A stretch of DNA of 64,000 nt from Sphingobium sp. 15-1 (GTDB lineage: Bacteria > Pseudomonadota > Alphaproteobacteria > Sphingomonadales > Sphingomonadaceae). The notes beneath the pieces were generated by a model. That model saw only the letters and a list, made by a program, of their open reading frames with translations. It ran no database searches and was not told the DNA's origin. The DNA lies in the NCBI RefSeq assembly GCF_013375535.1, contig NZ_JABXJG010000002.1:1495001-1559000 (forward strand), in the 5' to 3' direction. The position numbers and the translations under genes were made by a program. Every line of letters starts with the position of its first letter. Position 1 is the stretch's first letter. This document shows positions 34,384 to 43,800 of the stretch, in pieces.

Positions 34384-34482
34384 GGCTCTGGGCCTCTCCT
34401 GCTACCGGTCGTTATTGCCTGTCTGGATCGGAGTGTGTCGGTTGAACCGTAAGGAATCTACAGCCGATTGGGTCAGTTGAGG

Positions 34483-34495
34483 GCGAAACGTGACA
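34483..34495 (+). promoter_or_regulatory. GTGACA half-site resembling the 39753 operator
   Basis: GCGAAACGTGACA matches the left arm of the operator at 39753-39765 read on the other strand (GCAAAACGTGACA) at 12 of 13 positions. It lies in the divergent region between the SnoaL-like operon and the first P450 operon. Confidence 0.4.
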
Positions 34496-34623
34496 GCAAG
34501 GGCATATCTGGCACATCCTGCCTTTGACTGGCACGAACCGCCCTTCGATCCCGGCCCGGAATAGCGCAGTCTCGCCCCAACAACAGCGCTGTCCCAACGG
34601 CTGGCGCGATAATGTGGAGTTGG

Positions 34624-35874
34624 ATGACGATGACGGCGATCATGGAAGCCAATGCCGGCGGCGCAAGCGGAAAACTGGATTATGATCCGCTGAACCCGGA
34701 TGTGAAGCATGAGCCTTATCCCTATTATGTCGAACTTCGCCGCAATGAGCCGGTGAAATGGCTGCCTGGCCTCCAGGCCTATGGCGTGGCGCGCTATGAT
34801 GACATCGACGCGTTGCTGAAGGATGGACGAACGTTCAGTTCTGGCCAGTTCTGGCCGGCGCTGCTGGGCGAATATGATCCGGTGCCTGAGGAAGCGCCGA
34901 TGATCTCCATGGACCCGCCCGGCCACATGCAGCTTCGCAGGATCGCCAACAAGGCGTTCGTGCCCTCCAAGGTGAATGGTCTTCGCGATCGTACCTATGA
35001 GATTGCCAACCTGCTGGTGGACGACATCATCGCTAAGCACGGGCCGGAAGGGGAGTTCGATTTCGCCTGGGAATTTACCGCCCTTTACCCGGTGACGGTC
35101 GTGGCCGAGGTTCTGGGTGTGCCAACCGAGCGCCGCGCGGAGTTCAAGGTCTGGGTCGATGATGTGCTGTCAGCGGCCAACCGGGCTGCCTATGGACCTG
35201 AAAAGCTCGCTCATATCGCAGCCAGCACCAAAAAGATGCGGGACTTTTTCGAGGATCTGTATGACGAGCGGGTGAAGAATCTGGGCGATGACCTGATCTC
35301 CACCTTCATCACCACCGAGGTTGACGGGCAGAAGCTGACGCGCAACCAAGTCCTCTCCATGGCGATATTGCTGCTGATCGGAGGCGTCGAGACGACGACC
35401 AACCTGCTTGGCACCACGCTGATCGAACTGAACCGGCATCGCGATGTGTTCGATCGTGTGCTGGCGGATCACAGCCTGATACCGGCCGTGCTGGAAGAAG
35501 TGCTGCGGTACAATCCGCCGGTCCAGATCATCTTCCGTCACACGACGATCGATACGGAAATCGCCGGCGTGAAAATCCCAGCCGGGTCGGCGATCATGCC
35601 TATCCTTGCTTCGGCCAACCGGGACGAGAGCAAGTTCGACAATCCTGAAGTGTTCGATATAGACCGCAAGATCGAGGTGCCGCTCATGTCCTTCGGGCAG
35701 GGGCCTCATTTTTGCCTCGGCAACTATCTCAGCCGGATGGAAGCCAAGTCGGCGCTGGAAGTCATCTTCTCGCGCTTCTCCCTGATCGAGCCGGTTTCGG
35801 ATGAGGTTCATTGGCTAGATTCCTATTTCGCACGCGGACCGCATGTCCTTCCGGTGCGCTACAGGGTGCGGTGA
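34624..35874 (+). CDS. Cytochrome P450 (soluble bacterial type)
   Basis: About 416 residues. The I-helix motif LLIGGVETTTNLLG, K-helix EEVLRYNPP and heme loop SFGQGPHFCLGNYLSRMEAK (Cys near residue 364) are all intact. The acid before the I-helix Thr is Glu. It should hydroxylate a hydrophobic substrate using the 2Fe-2S ferredoxin at 30356. Several ATGs (34612, 34624, 34630) are in frame; GGAG at 34616 favours the later ones. It heads a plus-strand operon with the FMN 2-hydroxyacid dehydrogenase and AldA genes. The CYP family cannot be named by eye. Confidence 0.93.
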   Translation: MTMTAIMEANAGGASGKLDYDPLNPDVKHEPYPYYVELRRNEPVKWLPGLQAYGVARYDDIDALLKDGRTFSSGQFWPALLGEYDPVPEEAPMISMDPPGHMQLRRIANKAFVPSKVNGLRDRTYEIANLLVDDIIAKHGPEGEFDFAWEFTALYPVTVVAEVLGVPTERRAEFKVWVDDVLSAANRAAYGPEKLAHIAASTKKMRDFFEDLYDERVKNLGDDLISTFITTEVDGQKLTRNQVLSMAILLLIGGVETTTNLLGTTLIELNRHRDVFDRVLADHSLIPAVLEEVLRYNPPVQIIFRHTTIDTEIAGVKIPAGSAIMPILASANRDESKFDNPEVFDIDRKIEVPLMSFGQGPHFCLGNYLSRMEAKSALEVIFSRFSLIEPVSDEVHWLDSYFARGPHVLPVRYRVR

Positions 35875-35941
35875 CTTTCTTAGCGCTGCGATGACAAGAA
35901 AAGGGCGCCCGAAGGGCGTCTGTTAGGGAGGCCTGACGGGC

Positions 35942-37159
35942 ATGGCTCGAACCGGCAATTGCCATAATATCGCCGATTTCGAGCGGCTGGCGCGCAAACG
36001 CCTGCCTGCGCCGCTCTATCATTATATCGCCGGGGGCGCCGATGATGAGCGCACCATGCTGGCCAATGTTGAAGGATTTGACCGGTATAATCTGGCGCCT
36101 GACTATCTGAAGGACATACGTTCGGTCGATATGGGGCGAAGGGTGTTGGGGCGCGACCTTGCCTGGCCCCTTTTGCTTGCGCCCACCGGCATGACCCGCA
36201 TGTTCCATCGTGATGGCGAGTTGGGCGTGGCGCGCGAGGCTGAGCGGAGCGGCGTCGGCTATGCGCTGTCGACCATGGCGACCTCCAGCATTGAGGATGT
36301 GGGCAGAAGCAGCGCGGGCCCCAAGATATTCCAGCTTTATCTGTTGAATGACGAGCAGCTGAATTTCGCGATGATCGACCGCTGCAAGGCAGCGGGATTC
36401 GACGCGCTTTGCCTGACGGTGGACACGATCGTTGCAGGCAATCGGGAAAGGGATTTGCGCACGGGCTTGACCGTGCCGCCCCGCCTGACAGCAGCCAGTA
36501 TTCTGTCCTTCGCATTGCGTCCTCGCTGGTGCGTCAATTATCTGACGAGTCCTGCTTTCAGCTTGCCCAACGTCGGTCCGGCGAACGCGGAAAGCGGCGA
36601 TCTTTCGACCCTTGCAACCTATTTCGCAGCGCGCATGGAACGGAACATCACCTGGGCTGCGGTAGAGCGTGTCGCGCAATATTGGGGTGGCCCGTTCGCC
36701 ATCAAGGGCATCCAGTCCGTGCGCGACGCGCGCATGGCGGCAGCGGCCGGAGCAACGGCCGTCATCCTGTCCAATCATGGCGGTCGTCAGCTTGATGGCG
36801 TGCCGCCCACGATCGATCTGCTGGCGGACATAGTCGATGCGGTCGGCGACCGGTTGGAGGTGATCCTGGATGGCGGCATCCGGCGGGGCAGTCATATCGT
36901 CAAGGCTCTGGCGATGGGGGCGACGGCGTGCATGGCGGGGCGGCCTTATCTCTACGGCCTCAGCGCCTTCGGTGCTCCCGGTGTAGGGCGGGTGCTTGAA
37001 TTGCTGCGAGCGGAGACGGAACGGACTTTGGCGTTGCTCGGTTGCGGCAGTCTCAGCGAACTTGGCCGCAACCATATCCGGCTCGCGAGCGAAGTGCCGG
37101 ACTTCCTTCGCACGCAGGAGTCGGCTCGTTCGGCGACCCCTTTGCGCAATATCCTTTGA
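35942..37159 (+). CDS. FMN-dependent alpha-hydroxyacid dehydrogenase (LldD-like)
   Basis: A 405-residue flavoenzyme. Conserved segments: YHYIAGGADDERTM near the N-terminus, LLAPTGM, the FMN/substrate loop FAIKGIQSV, the catalytic His and Arg in ILSNHGGRQLDGVP, and the phosphate-binding DGGIRRGSHIVKALAMGA. It oxidises an L-2-hydroxyacid to the 2-oxoacid. The AldA-like enzyme downstream and the 2-oxoacid oxidoreductase at 40850 fit before and after it in a pathway. AGGGAGG lies upstream of the ATG, and an imperfect GGCGCCC/GGGCGTC hairpin precedes it. Confidence 0.92.
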   Translation: MARTGNCHNIADFERLARKRLPAPLYHYIAGGADDERTMLANVEGFDRYNLAPDYLKDIRSVDMGRRVLGRDLAWPLLLAPTGMTRMFHRDGELGVAREAERSGVGYALSTMATSSIEDVGRSSAGPKIFQLYLLNDEQLNFAMIDRCKAAGFDALCLTVDTIVAGNRERDLRTGLTVPPRLTAASILSFALRPRWCVNYLTSPAFSLPNVGPANAESGDLSTLATYFAARMERNITWAAVERVAQYWGGPFAIKGIQSVRDARMAAAAGATAVILSNHGGRQLDGVPPTIDLLADIVDAVGDRLEVILDGGIRRGSHIVKALAMGATACMAGRPYLYGLSAFGAPGVGRVLELLRAETERTLALLGCGSLSELGRNHIRLASEVPDFLRTQESARSATPLRNIL

Positions 37160-37176
37160 TGACGGCGGGACGGACC

Positions 37177-38604
37177 ATGAATCTGAGCTTCGAAAATTAT
37201 ATTGGCGGCGAATTCACGTCGGCGAACGGCGTGATCGATGTCCTCAATCCCGCTACGGGAGATGTGATCGGGCGGGCGCCTGATGCCGACAGGGGCGTGG
37301 TGGATGCCGCGCTGCGCGCTGCTGAAGCGGCGCAGGCCGACTGGGCGCGCCTGCCGGCGCATACGCGCGGATTGGCTCTGCGGGCGATCGCGACGAAGAT
37401 CAGGGAAAAGCTGCCCGAACTGGCCAGGATCACCGCGCTCGAGCAGGGCAAGATACTGCCGCTTGCGGAGATGGAAGTCGCGCTGACGGCCGAATATCTC
37501 GACTATATGGCCGAATGGGGTCGGCGGATCGAGGGCGAGGTCATCTCAAGCGACCGGCCAGGCGAGACCATGCTGCTGTTCCGGCGGCCGATGGGCGTGG
37601 TGGCGGGCATATTGCCCTGGAACTTCCCCTTCTTCATGGTCGCGCGGAAGGTGGCGCCCGCGCTCGTCACCGGCAATACGATTGTCGTGAAGCCGTCTGA
37701 AGAAACGCCATTCGGCGCGGCGGCTTTCGCGAGGCTAGTCGCCGAGACGGACCTGCCGGTGGGCGTATTCAATCTTATCTGCGGGCGGGGTGAAACGACC
37801 GGGGCGGCGCTGGTGTCGCATCCCACCGTACAGATGATCAGCTTCACCGGCAGTTCGGCTGCCGGTTCTGCGATCATGGCCAGCGCCGCCCGAAATGTGA
37901 CCAAGGTCAACCTGGAACTGGGCGGCAAGGCACCGGTGATTGTTCTTGATGACGCGGATGTGGATCTGGCCGTCCAGACGCTCACCATGTCCAAGACGAT
38001 CAATACAGGGCAAGCGTGCAACTGCGCCGAGCGGGTCTATGTTCAGAAGGGTGTTGCGCAACAATTCCGGGACAAGCTGGCCGCGTCGGTCGGCGGGATC
38101 AGCCAGGGCGATCCTCTGGGCGGGGCGCAAGTGGCGATGGGGCCGGTCATCAATCGGGCAGCGGTACAGCGGATCGAGGCGCTCGTCGACAATGCGCGCT
38201 CGCTCGGCGCGGAAGTCCTGGCAGGTGGCGCTGTGCTGGAGGGGGCGGGCTGTCATTACCGGCCGACTGTGCTCGCCGGGACCACGCCGGATATGGACAT
38301 CATGCACCGGGAGATTTTCGGACCCGTCATCGTGGTGAACGAGATCGACGATCTCGACCAGGGTATCGCGCTGGCCAATGCCAGCGACTATGGCCTGTCT
38401 TCCTCCATCTTCACCCGCAGCCTGTCGTCAGCGATGAAGGCGATTTCCGACCTTCGTTTCGGTGAAACCTATGTCAACCGGGAGCATTTCGAGGCGATCC
38501 AGGGCTTTCATGCCGGGGTGCGCAAGTCCGGTATAGGTGGCACGGACGGCAAGCATGGGCTTTACGAATATACGCACACGCAGGTCGCCTATATCCAGAC
38601 CTGA
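37177..38604 (+). CDS. Aldehyde dehydrogenase, lactaldehyde dehydrogenase (AldA)-like
   Basis: A 475-residue NAD(P)-dependent enzyme. The motifs ILPWNFPFFMVARKVAPAL, ISFTGSSAAGS, the Glu in LELGGKAP and the catalytic Cys in GQACNCAERVYV are intact. The C-terminal NREHFEAIQGFHAGVRKSGI is characteristic of AldA-type enzymes, which oxidise 2-hydroxyaldehydes (lactaldehyde, glycolaldehyde) to 2-hydroxyacids. The next enzyme in the operon order would take that product to the 2-oxoacid. An ATG at 37159, overlapping the preceding stop, is an alternative start. Confidence 0.92.
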   Translation: MNLSFENYIGGEFTSANGVIDVLNPATGDVIGRAPDADRGVVDAALRAAEAAQADWARLPAHTRGLALRAIATKIREKLPELARITALEQGKILPLAEMEVALTAEYLDYMAEWGRRIEGEVISSDRPGETMLLFRRPMGVVAGILPWNFPFFMVARKVAPALVTGNTIVVKPSEETPFGAAAFARLVAETDLPVGVFNLICGRGETTGAALVSHPTVQMISFTGSSAAGSAIMASAARNVTKVNLELGGKAPVIVLDDADVDLAVQTLTMSKTINTGQACNCAERVYVQKGVAQQFRDKLAASVGGISQGDPLGGAQVAMGPVINRAAVQRIEALVDNARSLGAEVLAGGAVLEGAGCHYRPTVLAGTTPDMDIMHREIFGPVIVVNEIDDLDQGIALANASDYGLSSSIFTRSLSSAMKAISDLRFGETYVNREHFEAIQGFHAGVRKSGIGGTDGKHGLYEYTHTQVAYIQT

Positions 38605-38619
38605 TCGATCGGAGGCGGC

Positions 38620-39675
38620 TTAGGCCGCCTTCTCTCCCGGCTCTTCGCTGAAGATGGTGCTCGGGCGGCGCCCCGTCCACTGTTTGAAGGCGCGAGAGAA
38701 AGTTCCGTTGTCGGAAAAACCCAGTTGATAGGCGACTTCGCTCAGACACATGCCGCGCTGAAGATATTGGAATGCCAGCTCTTCGCGCAACTTCTGAAGT
38801 ACATCTGCGAAGGTCGTGCCTTCATTTTTCAGCCGTCGCAGCAAAGTCCTTTCCGTCATGCCGAGGCGCCTGGCAGTCTCGACTTTGGACGGTACTTCAT
38901 CGGGCAACTGCGCCATCATCAGGTCCCGGACCCGGGTCGCGAAGCGCCCAGCCATGCGCTGTTCCAGATGGCGATTGGCCGCCCCGTCAAGCAGGGAAGC
39001 CAGTTCCTCATCCGACGATAGGATGCGGCGTTCCAGATCCCGCTTGCGAAAGATGATGCAGTTCTGCGCGTCCTCGAACCGCACCGGACAGCCGAAAAAT
39101 TTAGAGAAATTGGCCGTCTGTTGCGGCACTTCATGGGCAAAGCGGACCTCGACCGGCACCAGCCGTTCGTTGATGATCCAGCGAAGATAGGACAGGACGC
39201 TGGCGACCACGGTATCCACGGTCTGATAGATCGGAGGCGCGCCGCCAGTATCGAAGTGGAACTCCAGCATGGCCTGATCCTGCGTTTCCGTCAGGGTCGC
39301 GGCGGCCGAATCCGATATCAATCGGCAATAATAGGCAAAGCGATGTAAGGCCTTTGACAGGGTCGAGGAGCAGCTCATCGAATAGCCGACCACATGAAAG
39401 GTCGCCGGACGCACTTCGGCCGCGACCTTGAAGCCGAAATCGGGATCACCCGTGAGTTCGACTGCGCGGCGCCACAATTTCCCTACATCGGCTTGGAAAT
39501 AGCGGCTGAAGCCGCCTTCCAGAAGCGCCGGGTCCATTCCGATCTCAGACAGAACGGCGTCGGTGTCCACGCCTTCGGTTCGCATGGCGCGGATGATCGC
39601 CAGCACCCAGCCGGTTGATGCCGACCGCGAAACGCCCATTCCAGTCACGTCACTCTCCTGAAGCGACAGGGACAT
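38620..39675 (-). CDS. AraC-family regulator (OruR/ArgR-type with Arabinose_bd N-domain)
   Basis: A 351-residue regulator. The N-terminal about 230 residues form the ligand-sensing domain typical of OruR-type AraC proteins (WRRAVELTGDPDFGFKVAAE, HVVGYSMSCSSTL). The C-terminal 100 residues carry two helix-turn-helices (SKVETARRLGMTERTLLRRL and SEVAYQLGFSDNGTFSRAFK). It ends 16 bases from the convergent AldA gene and diverges from the Rieske-led operon, with a TGTCAC-N8-GTGACA operator between. It is the best candidate for the pathway activator. Confidence 0.92.
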   Translation of the reverse strand: MSLSLQESDVTGMGVSRSASTGWVLAIIRAMRTEGVDTDAVLSEIGMDPALLEGGFSRYFQADVGKLWRRAVELTGDPDFGFKVAAEVRPATFHVVGYSMSCSSTLSKALHRFAYYCRLISDSAAATLTETQDQAMLEFHFDTGGAPPIYQTVDTVVASVLSYLRWIINERLVPVEVRFAHEVPQQTANFSKFFGCPVRFEDAQNCIIFRKRDLERRILSSDEELASLLDGAANRHLEQRMAGRFATRVRDLMMAQLPDEVPSKVETARRLGMTERTLLRRLKNEGTTFADVLQKLREELAFQYLQRGMCLSEVAYQLGFSDNGTFSRAFKQWTGRRPSTIFSEEPGEKAA

Positions 39676-39752
39676 ATTGTCCCTTTTTGCTGCTCGTAGC
39701 GTCGCGCTTTCCCCCCGGTGCGTCAACGAATTTGTGGCAAAAATGGGCGTCC

Positions 39753-39772
39753 TGTCACGTTTTGCTGTGACA
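39753..39772. promoter_or_regulatory. TGTCAC-N8-GTGACA operator
   Basis: A perfect inverted repeat with 6-bp arms, 78 bases upstream of the AraC start codon and about 80 bases before the Rieske gene. Related half-sites occur near 34490 and 27332. It probably binds a dimeric regulator of the cluster. Confidence 0.55.
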
Positions 39773-39854
39773 TGGCGCTGTCCGCCATGCCCCAACGTCG
39801 GGCATCAGGTTAGGCCGGAATAAGGGCCTAAATGGCGCAAGGAGAGCGGGCAGG

Positions 39855-40163
39855 ATGCACAAGGTAGGAACCATGGCAGATCTGGAGGTCGGTCAGCCGA
39901 TCCGGGCCTCTGTCGACGAAACCAAGCTGTTGGTATTTCTCGTCGACGGGGAGCCGGTTGCCACGGCGGCGCGCTGCCCGCATGCGCAGGGACCATTGCA
40001 TCAGGGCGAAATCTGCAACGGTCAGTTGATCTGTCCCTGGCATGGCTGGACCTTCAATCTTCCCTCAGGCAGCTGTGAAGAGGATCCTGACCTGCTCTTG
40101 ACGACCTATGCCGTCACGCGGGATGGCGACGATATATTGGTCTCGGTCAATGTCCCGGCCTGA
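39855..40163 (+). CDS. Rieske-type 2Fe-2S ferredoxin
   Basis: A 102-residue protein with both Rieske boxes: ARCPHAQGPLHQGEICNG and ICPWHGWTFNLPSG. It is an electron carrier for a ring-hydroxylating or other oxygenase, or for the neighbouring oxidoreductases; no terminal oxygenase of the Rieske class lies in the window. It overlaps the GST gene by 14 bases, so translation is coupled. GGAGAG upstream of the ATG. Confidence 0.9.
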   Translation: MHKVGTMADLEVGQPIRASVDETKLLVFLVDGEPVATAARCPHAQGPLHQGEICNGQLICPWHGWTFNLPSGSCEEDPDLLLTTYAVTRDGDDILVSVNVPA

Positions 40164-40857
40164 TGCCTTGCGGCTGCACGGCTATGCCGTGAGTAATTAT
40201 TTCAATACGGTGCGCGCTGCGCTGATCGAGAAGGATGTGCCGTTCGAGATCGTCGTGGAGCGGGCGAGGCAGGATGACGCATTTCTCGCCCGCAGCGCGA
40301 TGGGCAAGATCCCCTATCTGGAGACAGGGCAAGGTTGCATCGCGGAGACGGTGGCGATCCTCGACTATCTGGAGGAGGCGACAGGCGGCATTCCCCTTTT
40401 GCCGGACGAGCCGTTCGGGCGGGCGAAGGCGCGGCAGGTCACGAACATCGTGCAGCTCTATGTCGAGACGCCGCTGCGTTCGCTATTTCCCGGTGTGTTC
40501 ATGGGTGGCTGCAATGCGCCCGGCACCACCGAAGCGGCGCGCCAAACCCTTGACCGAGCAATGCGCGCACTCAGCCATCTGGTGGAATTGAAGCCCTTTC
40601 TTATGGGCGAAGAGCTGACGACGGCGGACCTCTTCGCCTTCTACACCTTCGACATTGGGGAGCGGGTGGCGCGTTTCACCTGGGACATGTCCCTGCTGGA
40701 TCAGGTCGACGGCCTGCGCAACTGGTTCAACCTGATCGCCGACCGGCCGAGTAGCCGGACGGTTCTCACCGATTTTGACACCGCCTTTGCTGCCTATCTC
40801 CGCGACAAGGCGGCCGCCTGGCATGAGCCGGAGCTGAAAGAGACCCATCATGCGTGA
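40150..40857 (+). CDS. Glutathione S-transferase family protein
   Basis: A 235-residue protein with the N-terminal thioredoxin-like domain (ALRLHGYAVSNYFNTVRAAL, cis-Pro in GKIPYLETGQGCIAETVAIL) and a C-terminal all-helical domain. In sphingomonad catabolic clusters such enzymes open ether bonds, isomerise or detoxify electrophiles. Which reaction occurs here is unknown. It sits between the Rieske ferredoxin and the giant oxidoreductase, overlapping both, so all three are one transcription unit. Confidence 0.85.
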   Translation: MSRPDALRLHGYAVSNYFNTVRAALIEKDVPFEIVVERARQDDAFLARSAMGKIPYLETGQGCIAETVAILDYLEEATGGIPLLPDEPFGRAKARQVTNIVQLYVETPLRSLFPGVFMGGCNAPGTTEAARQTLDRAMRALSHLVELKPFLMGEELTTADLFAFYTFDIGERVARFTWDMSLLDQVDGLRNWFNLIADRPSSRTVLTDFDTAFAAYLRDKAAAWHEPELKETHHA

Positions 40858-43800
40858 CGTGAAACTGGACGATAAATATACGGTCGAAGAAGGCCGGGTG
40901 ATCATGAGCGGCACCCATGCGCTGATCCGCGTGCCGCTGCTCCAGAAGGAGATCGATGCGCGGGCGGGGCTCAATACGGCGGGCTTCATCTCGGGCTATC
41001 GCGGATCGCCGCTTGGCACCTATGACCTGGAACTGTGGCGGGCCAAGGATCTGCTCAAGAGCCACGACATATTGTTCCAGCCCGGCGTGAACGAGGATCT
41101 GGCGGCGACGGCGGTCTGGGGCACGCAGATGCTGGCGACCACGCCGGGCGCCCATCGCGACGGCGTGTTCGCGATCTGGTACGGCAAGGGGCCGGGGGTG
41201 GATCGTTCGGGAGATCCCTTCAAGCATGGCAATATCGCGGGCACCCATCCCCATGGCGGCGTGCTGATCGTTGCCGGGGACGATCATTCGGGCAAATCGT
41301 CGACCGTCGCGCATCAGAGCGAGATGGCGCTGATGCATGCGGGCATGCCGATCCTGGCGCCGTCCGACGTGCAGGATGTGATCGATCTGGGCCTGCTGGG
41401 CTTTGCCATGTCGCGCTATACAGGCCTCTATACCGGCTTCAAGCTGACCAACGAGACGCTGGAGCAGACGATGACGGTTGACATCGAGATGCGGGACAAT
41501 GGCCCCGTCTGTCCCGATCGCGGTCCGGCCCCGGCCAATGGCTTCCACAATTACCCCACCCATCTCGACCGCATTGGGTCGGAGATCGTGCTCAAGCGCT
41601 ATCGCTGGCCGCTGGTCGGCAAGTTCGTGCGCGCCAACGGCATCGACCGGACGCTGATCGACGCGCCGCAGCGGCGTCTGGGCATCGTGTCGACCGGCAA
41701 GGCGGTGCAGGATGTGCGCCAGGCGCTCAAGATGCTGGAGCTGGACCGGGAAGCCGCGGCGGCGCTCGGCCTGTCCTTCTACAAGCTGGGCTGCATGTAT
41801 CCGGTGGAGCGCGAAGGGCTGGTCGAGTTCGCCGCCGGCCAGAGCGAGTTGCTGTTCATCGAGGAGAAGGACCCGCTGGTCGAGAACCAGGCCAAGGCGA
41901 TCCTCTACGGCCGGCCGGACATGCCGCGCATCGTCGGTAAGACCGATGAAGATGGCGTTGCCATGATTCCGGCGGACGAACAGCTGGAGCCGGTGCAACT
42001 GGCGATCGTCATTGCCGAGCGGCTGCAGCGTCTGGGCGTCGAGGATGCAGCGTTGGCGGAGCGCGCCGAACGCCTGTCGCGGCAAATGGCGACGGTTGCG
42101 GCGCTGAAGCCCGCCGATGCCGGGCGGTCGCCCTATTTCTGCTCAGGCTGTCCGCACAATACAGGCACCCGCTTTCCTGAAGGATCGATCGCCGCGGGCG
42201 GCATCGGCTGCCATGCGATGGCGATGTATTCCGGCCCGGAAATGCTGCCCAATACGCAGATGGGCGGGGAGGGCGCGCATTGGTACAGCCTCGCTTATTT
42301 CAGCGACATGAATCACATCTTCCAGAATATGGGGGATGGCACTTATTATCATAGCGGCCTGCTGGCGGTGCGGGGCGCCGTGGCGGCGAAGGTCAACATG
42401 ACCTTCAAGATCCTGTTCAACGATGCCGTCGCCATGACCGGAGGTCAGCCGGTGGACGGACCGCTGACGCCCGGTGACATCACCCGGCAGGTGCTGGCCG
42501 AAGGAGCGACACGCTGCGTCGTCGTGACGGACAGGCCTGAACTTTATGGGTCGCATAGCGGCCTTGGCGCCGGGGTCACGGTCCATCATCGCGACAGCTA
42601 TGACGCGGTTCAGAAGGAATTGCGCAACGTGCCGGGCGTCACGGTCATCGTCTATGAACAGACTTGCGCCGCGGAAAAGCGCCGTCGCCGTAAGCGGGGC
42701 AAGTTCCCCGATCCGGCCAAGCGCATGTTCATCAATGCGGCTGTTTGCGAGGGTTGCGGCGACTGCTCGGTCCAGTCCAATTGCGTCAGCGTCTGGCCCA
42801 AGGAAACCGAACTGGGGCGCAAGCGGCAAATCGACCAGTCGAACTGCAACAAGGATTATAGCTGCGTGAAGGGCTTCTGTCCGAGTTTCGTGACGGTGCT
42901 GGACGCCGAGCCGCGCAAGCCCAAAAAGGCGCAGCTGGCGAGTGAGACCGACATCGCTCTTCCGTCTCCGGCTCTCGTTTCCCTCGAGGACGGCGCCTAT
43001 AACATCATGGTGTCGGGCATTGGCGGGACCGGCGTCGTCACCATCGGCGCGCTGCTCGCCATGGCGGCGCATCTGGAAGGCAAGTCGACATCGGTGTTCG
43101 ACATGACCGGCCTTAGCCAGAAGAATGGCGCGGTATATAGCCATGTCCGCATCGCCGCGCATAATGAGGATCTGGGTGCGCAGAAACTGGGCATCGGCGA
43201 GGCGGATCTAGCGCTGGCCTTCGATGCCGTCGCGGCTCTCTCCAAGGAACCGGCGATCACCCTGGACGGCGAGCGGACGAAGACCGTCGTCAACGCCCGT
43301 GTCACGCCAACGCCGGCCTTCCAGCGCAATCCAGACCTGACCCTGGATCAGGGGCTGCTGGTTCGCCGCCTCGGTAAAATGTCCGCGCAGTTGCAAAGCG
43401 TCGACGCCACTGGCCTTGGCCTGGCATTGCTCGGAGATACCATCGCCGCCAATCTGTTCATGCTTGGCTATGCGAGCCAGCTTGGCCTGTTGCCGGTCTC
43501 TCCGCAAGCGATCGAGCGGGCGGTCGAGATCAACGGCGTGGCGATCCCATTCAACAAGGCAGCCTTCGCGCTCGGGCGCCTCCAGGCGGTCGACCCGCAG
43601 CGGATCGAACAGGCCGTGGTGAGTCATGTGCAGGAGATCGAGTTCCAGCCGCTGACCAAACTTGACGATATTGTCGCCCACCGCACTGGCCTGCTTACTG
43701 GCTATCAGAATGCAGCCTGGGCCCAGCGCTATCGCGACCTTGTCGACCTGGTGAGACATGCGGAACAGCAGGCCGCGCCGGGCAAGGATACTCTATCGGT

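Noticed and set aside
40766-42085. A 439-codon minus-strand frame
   Set aside because: Antisense to the indolepyruvate-type oxidoreductase; rich in His, Arg and Gln without recognisable domains.
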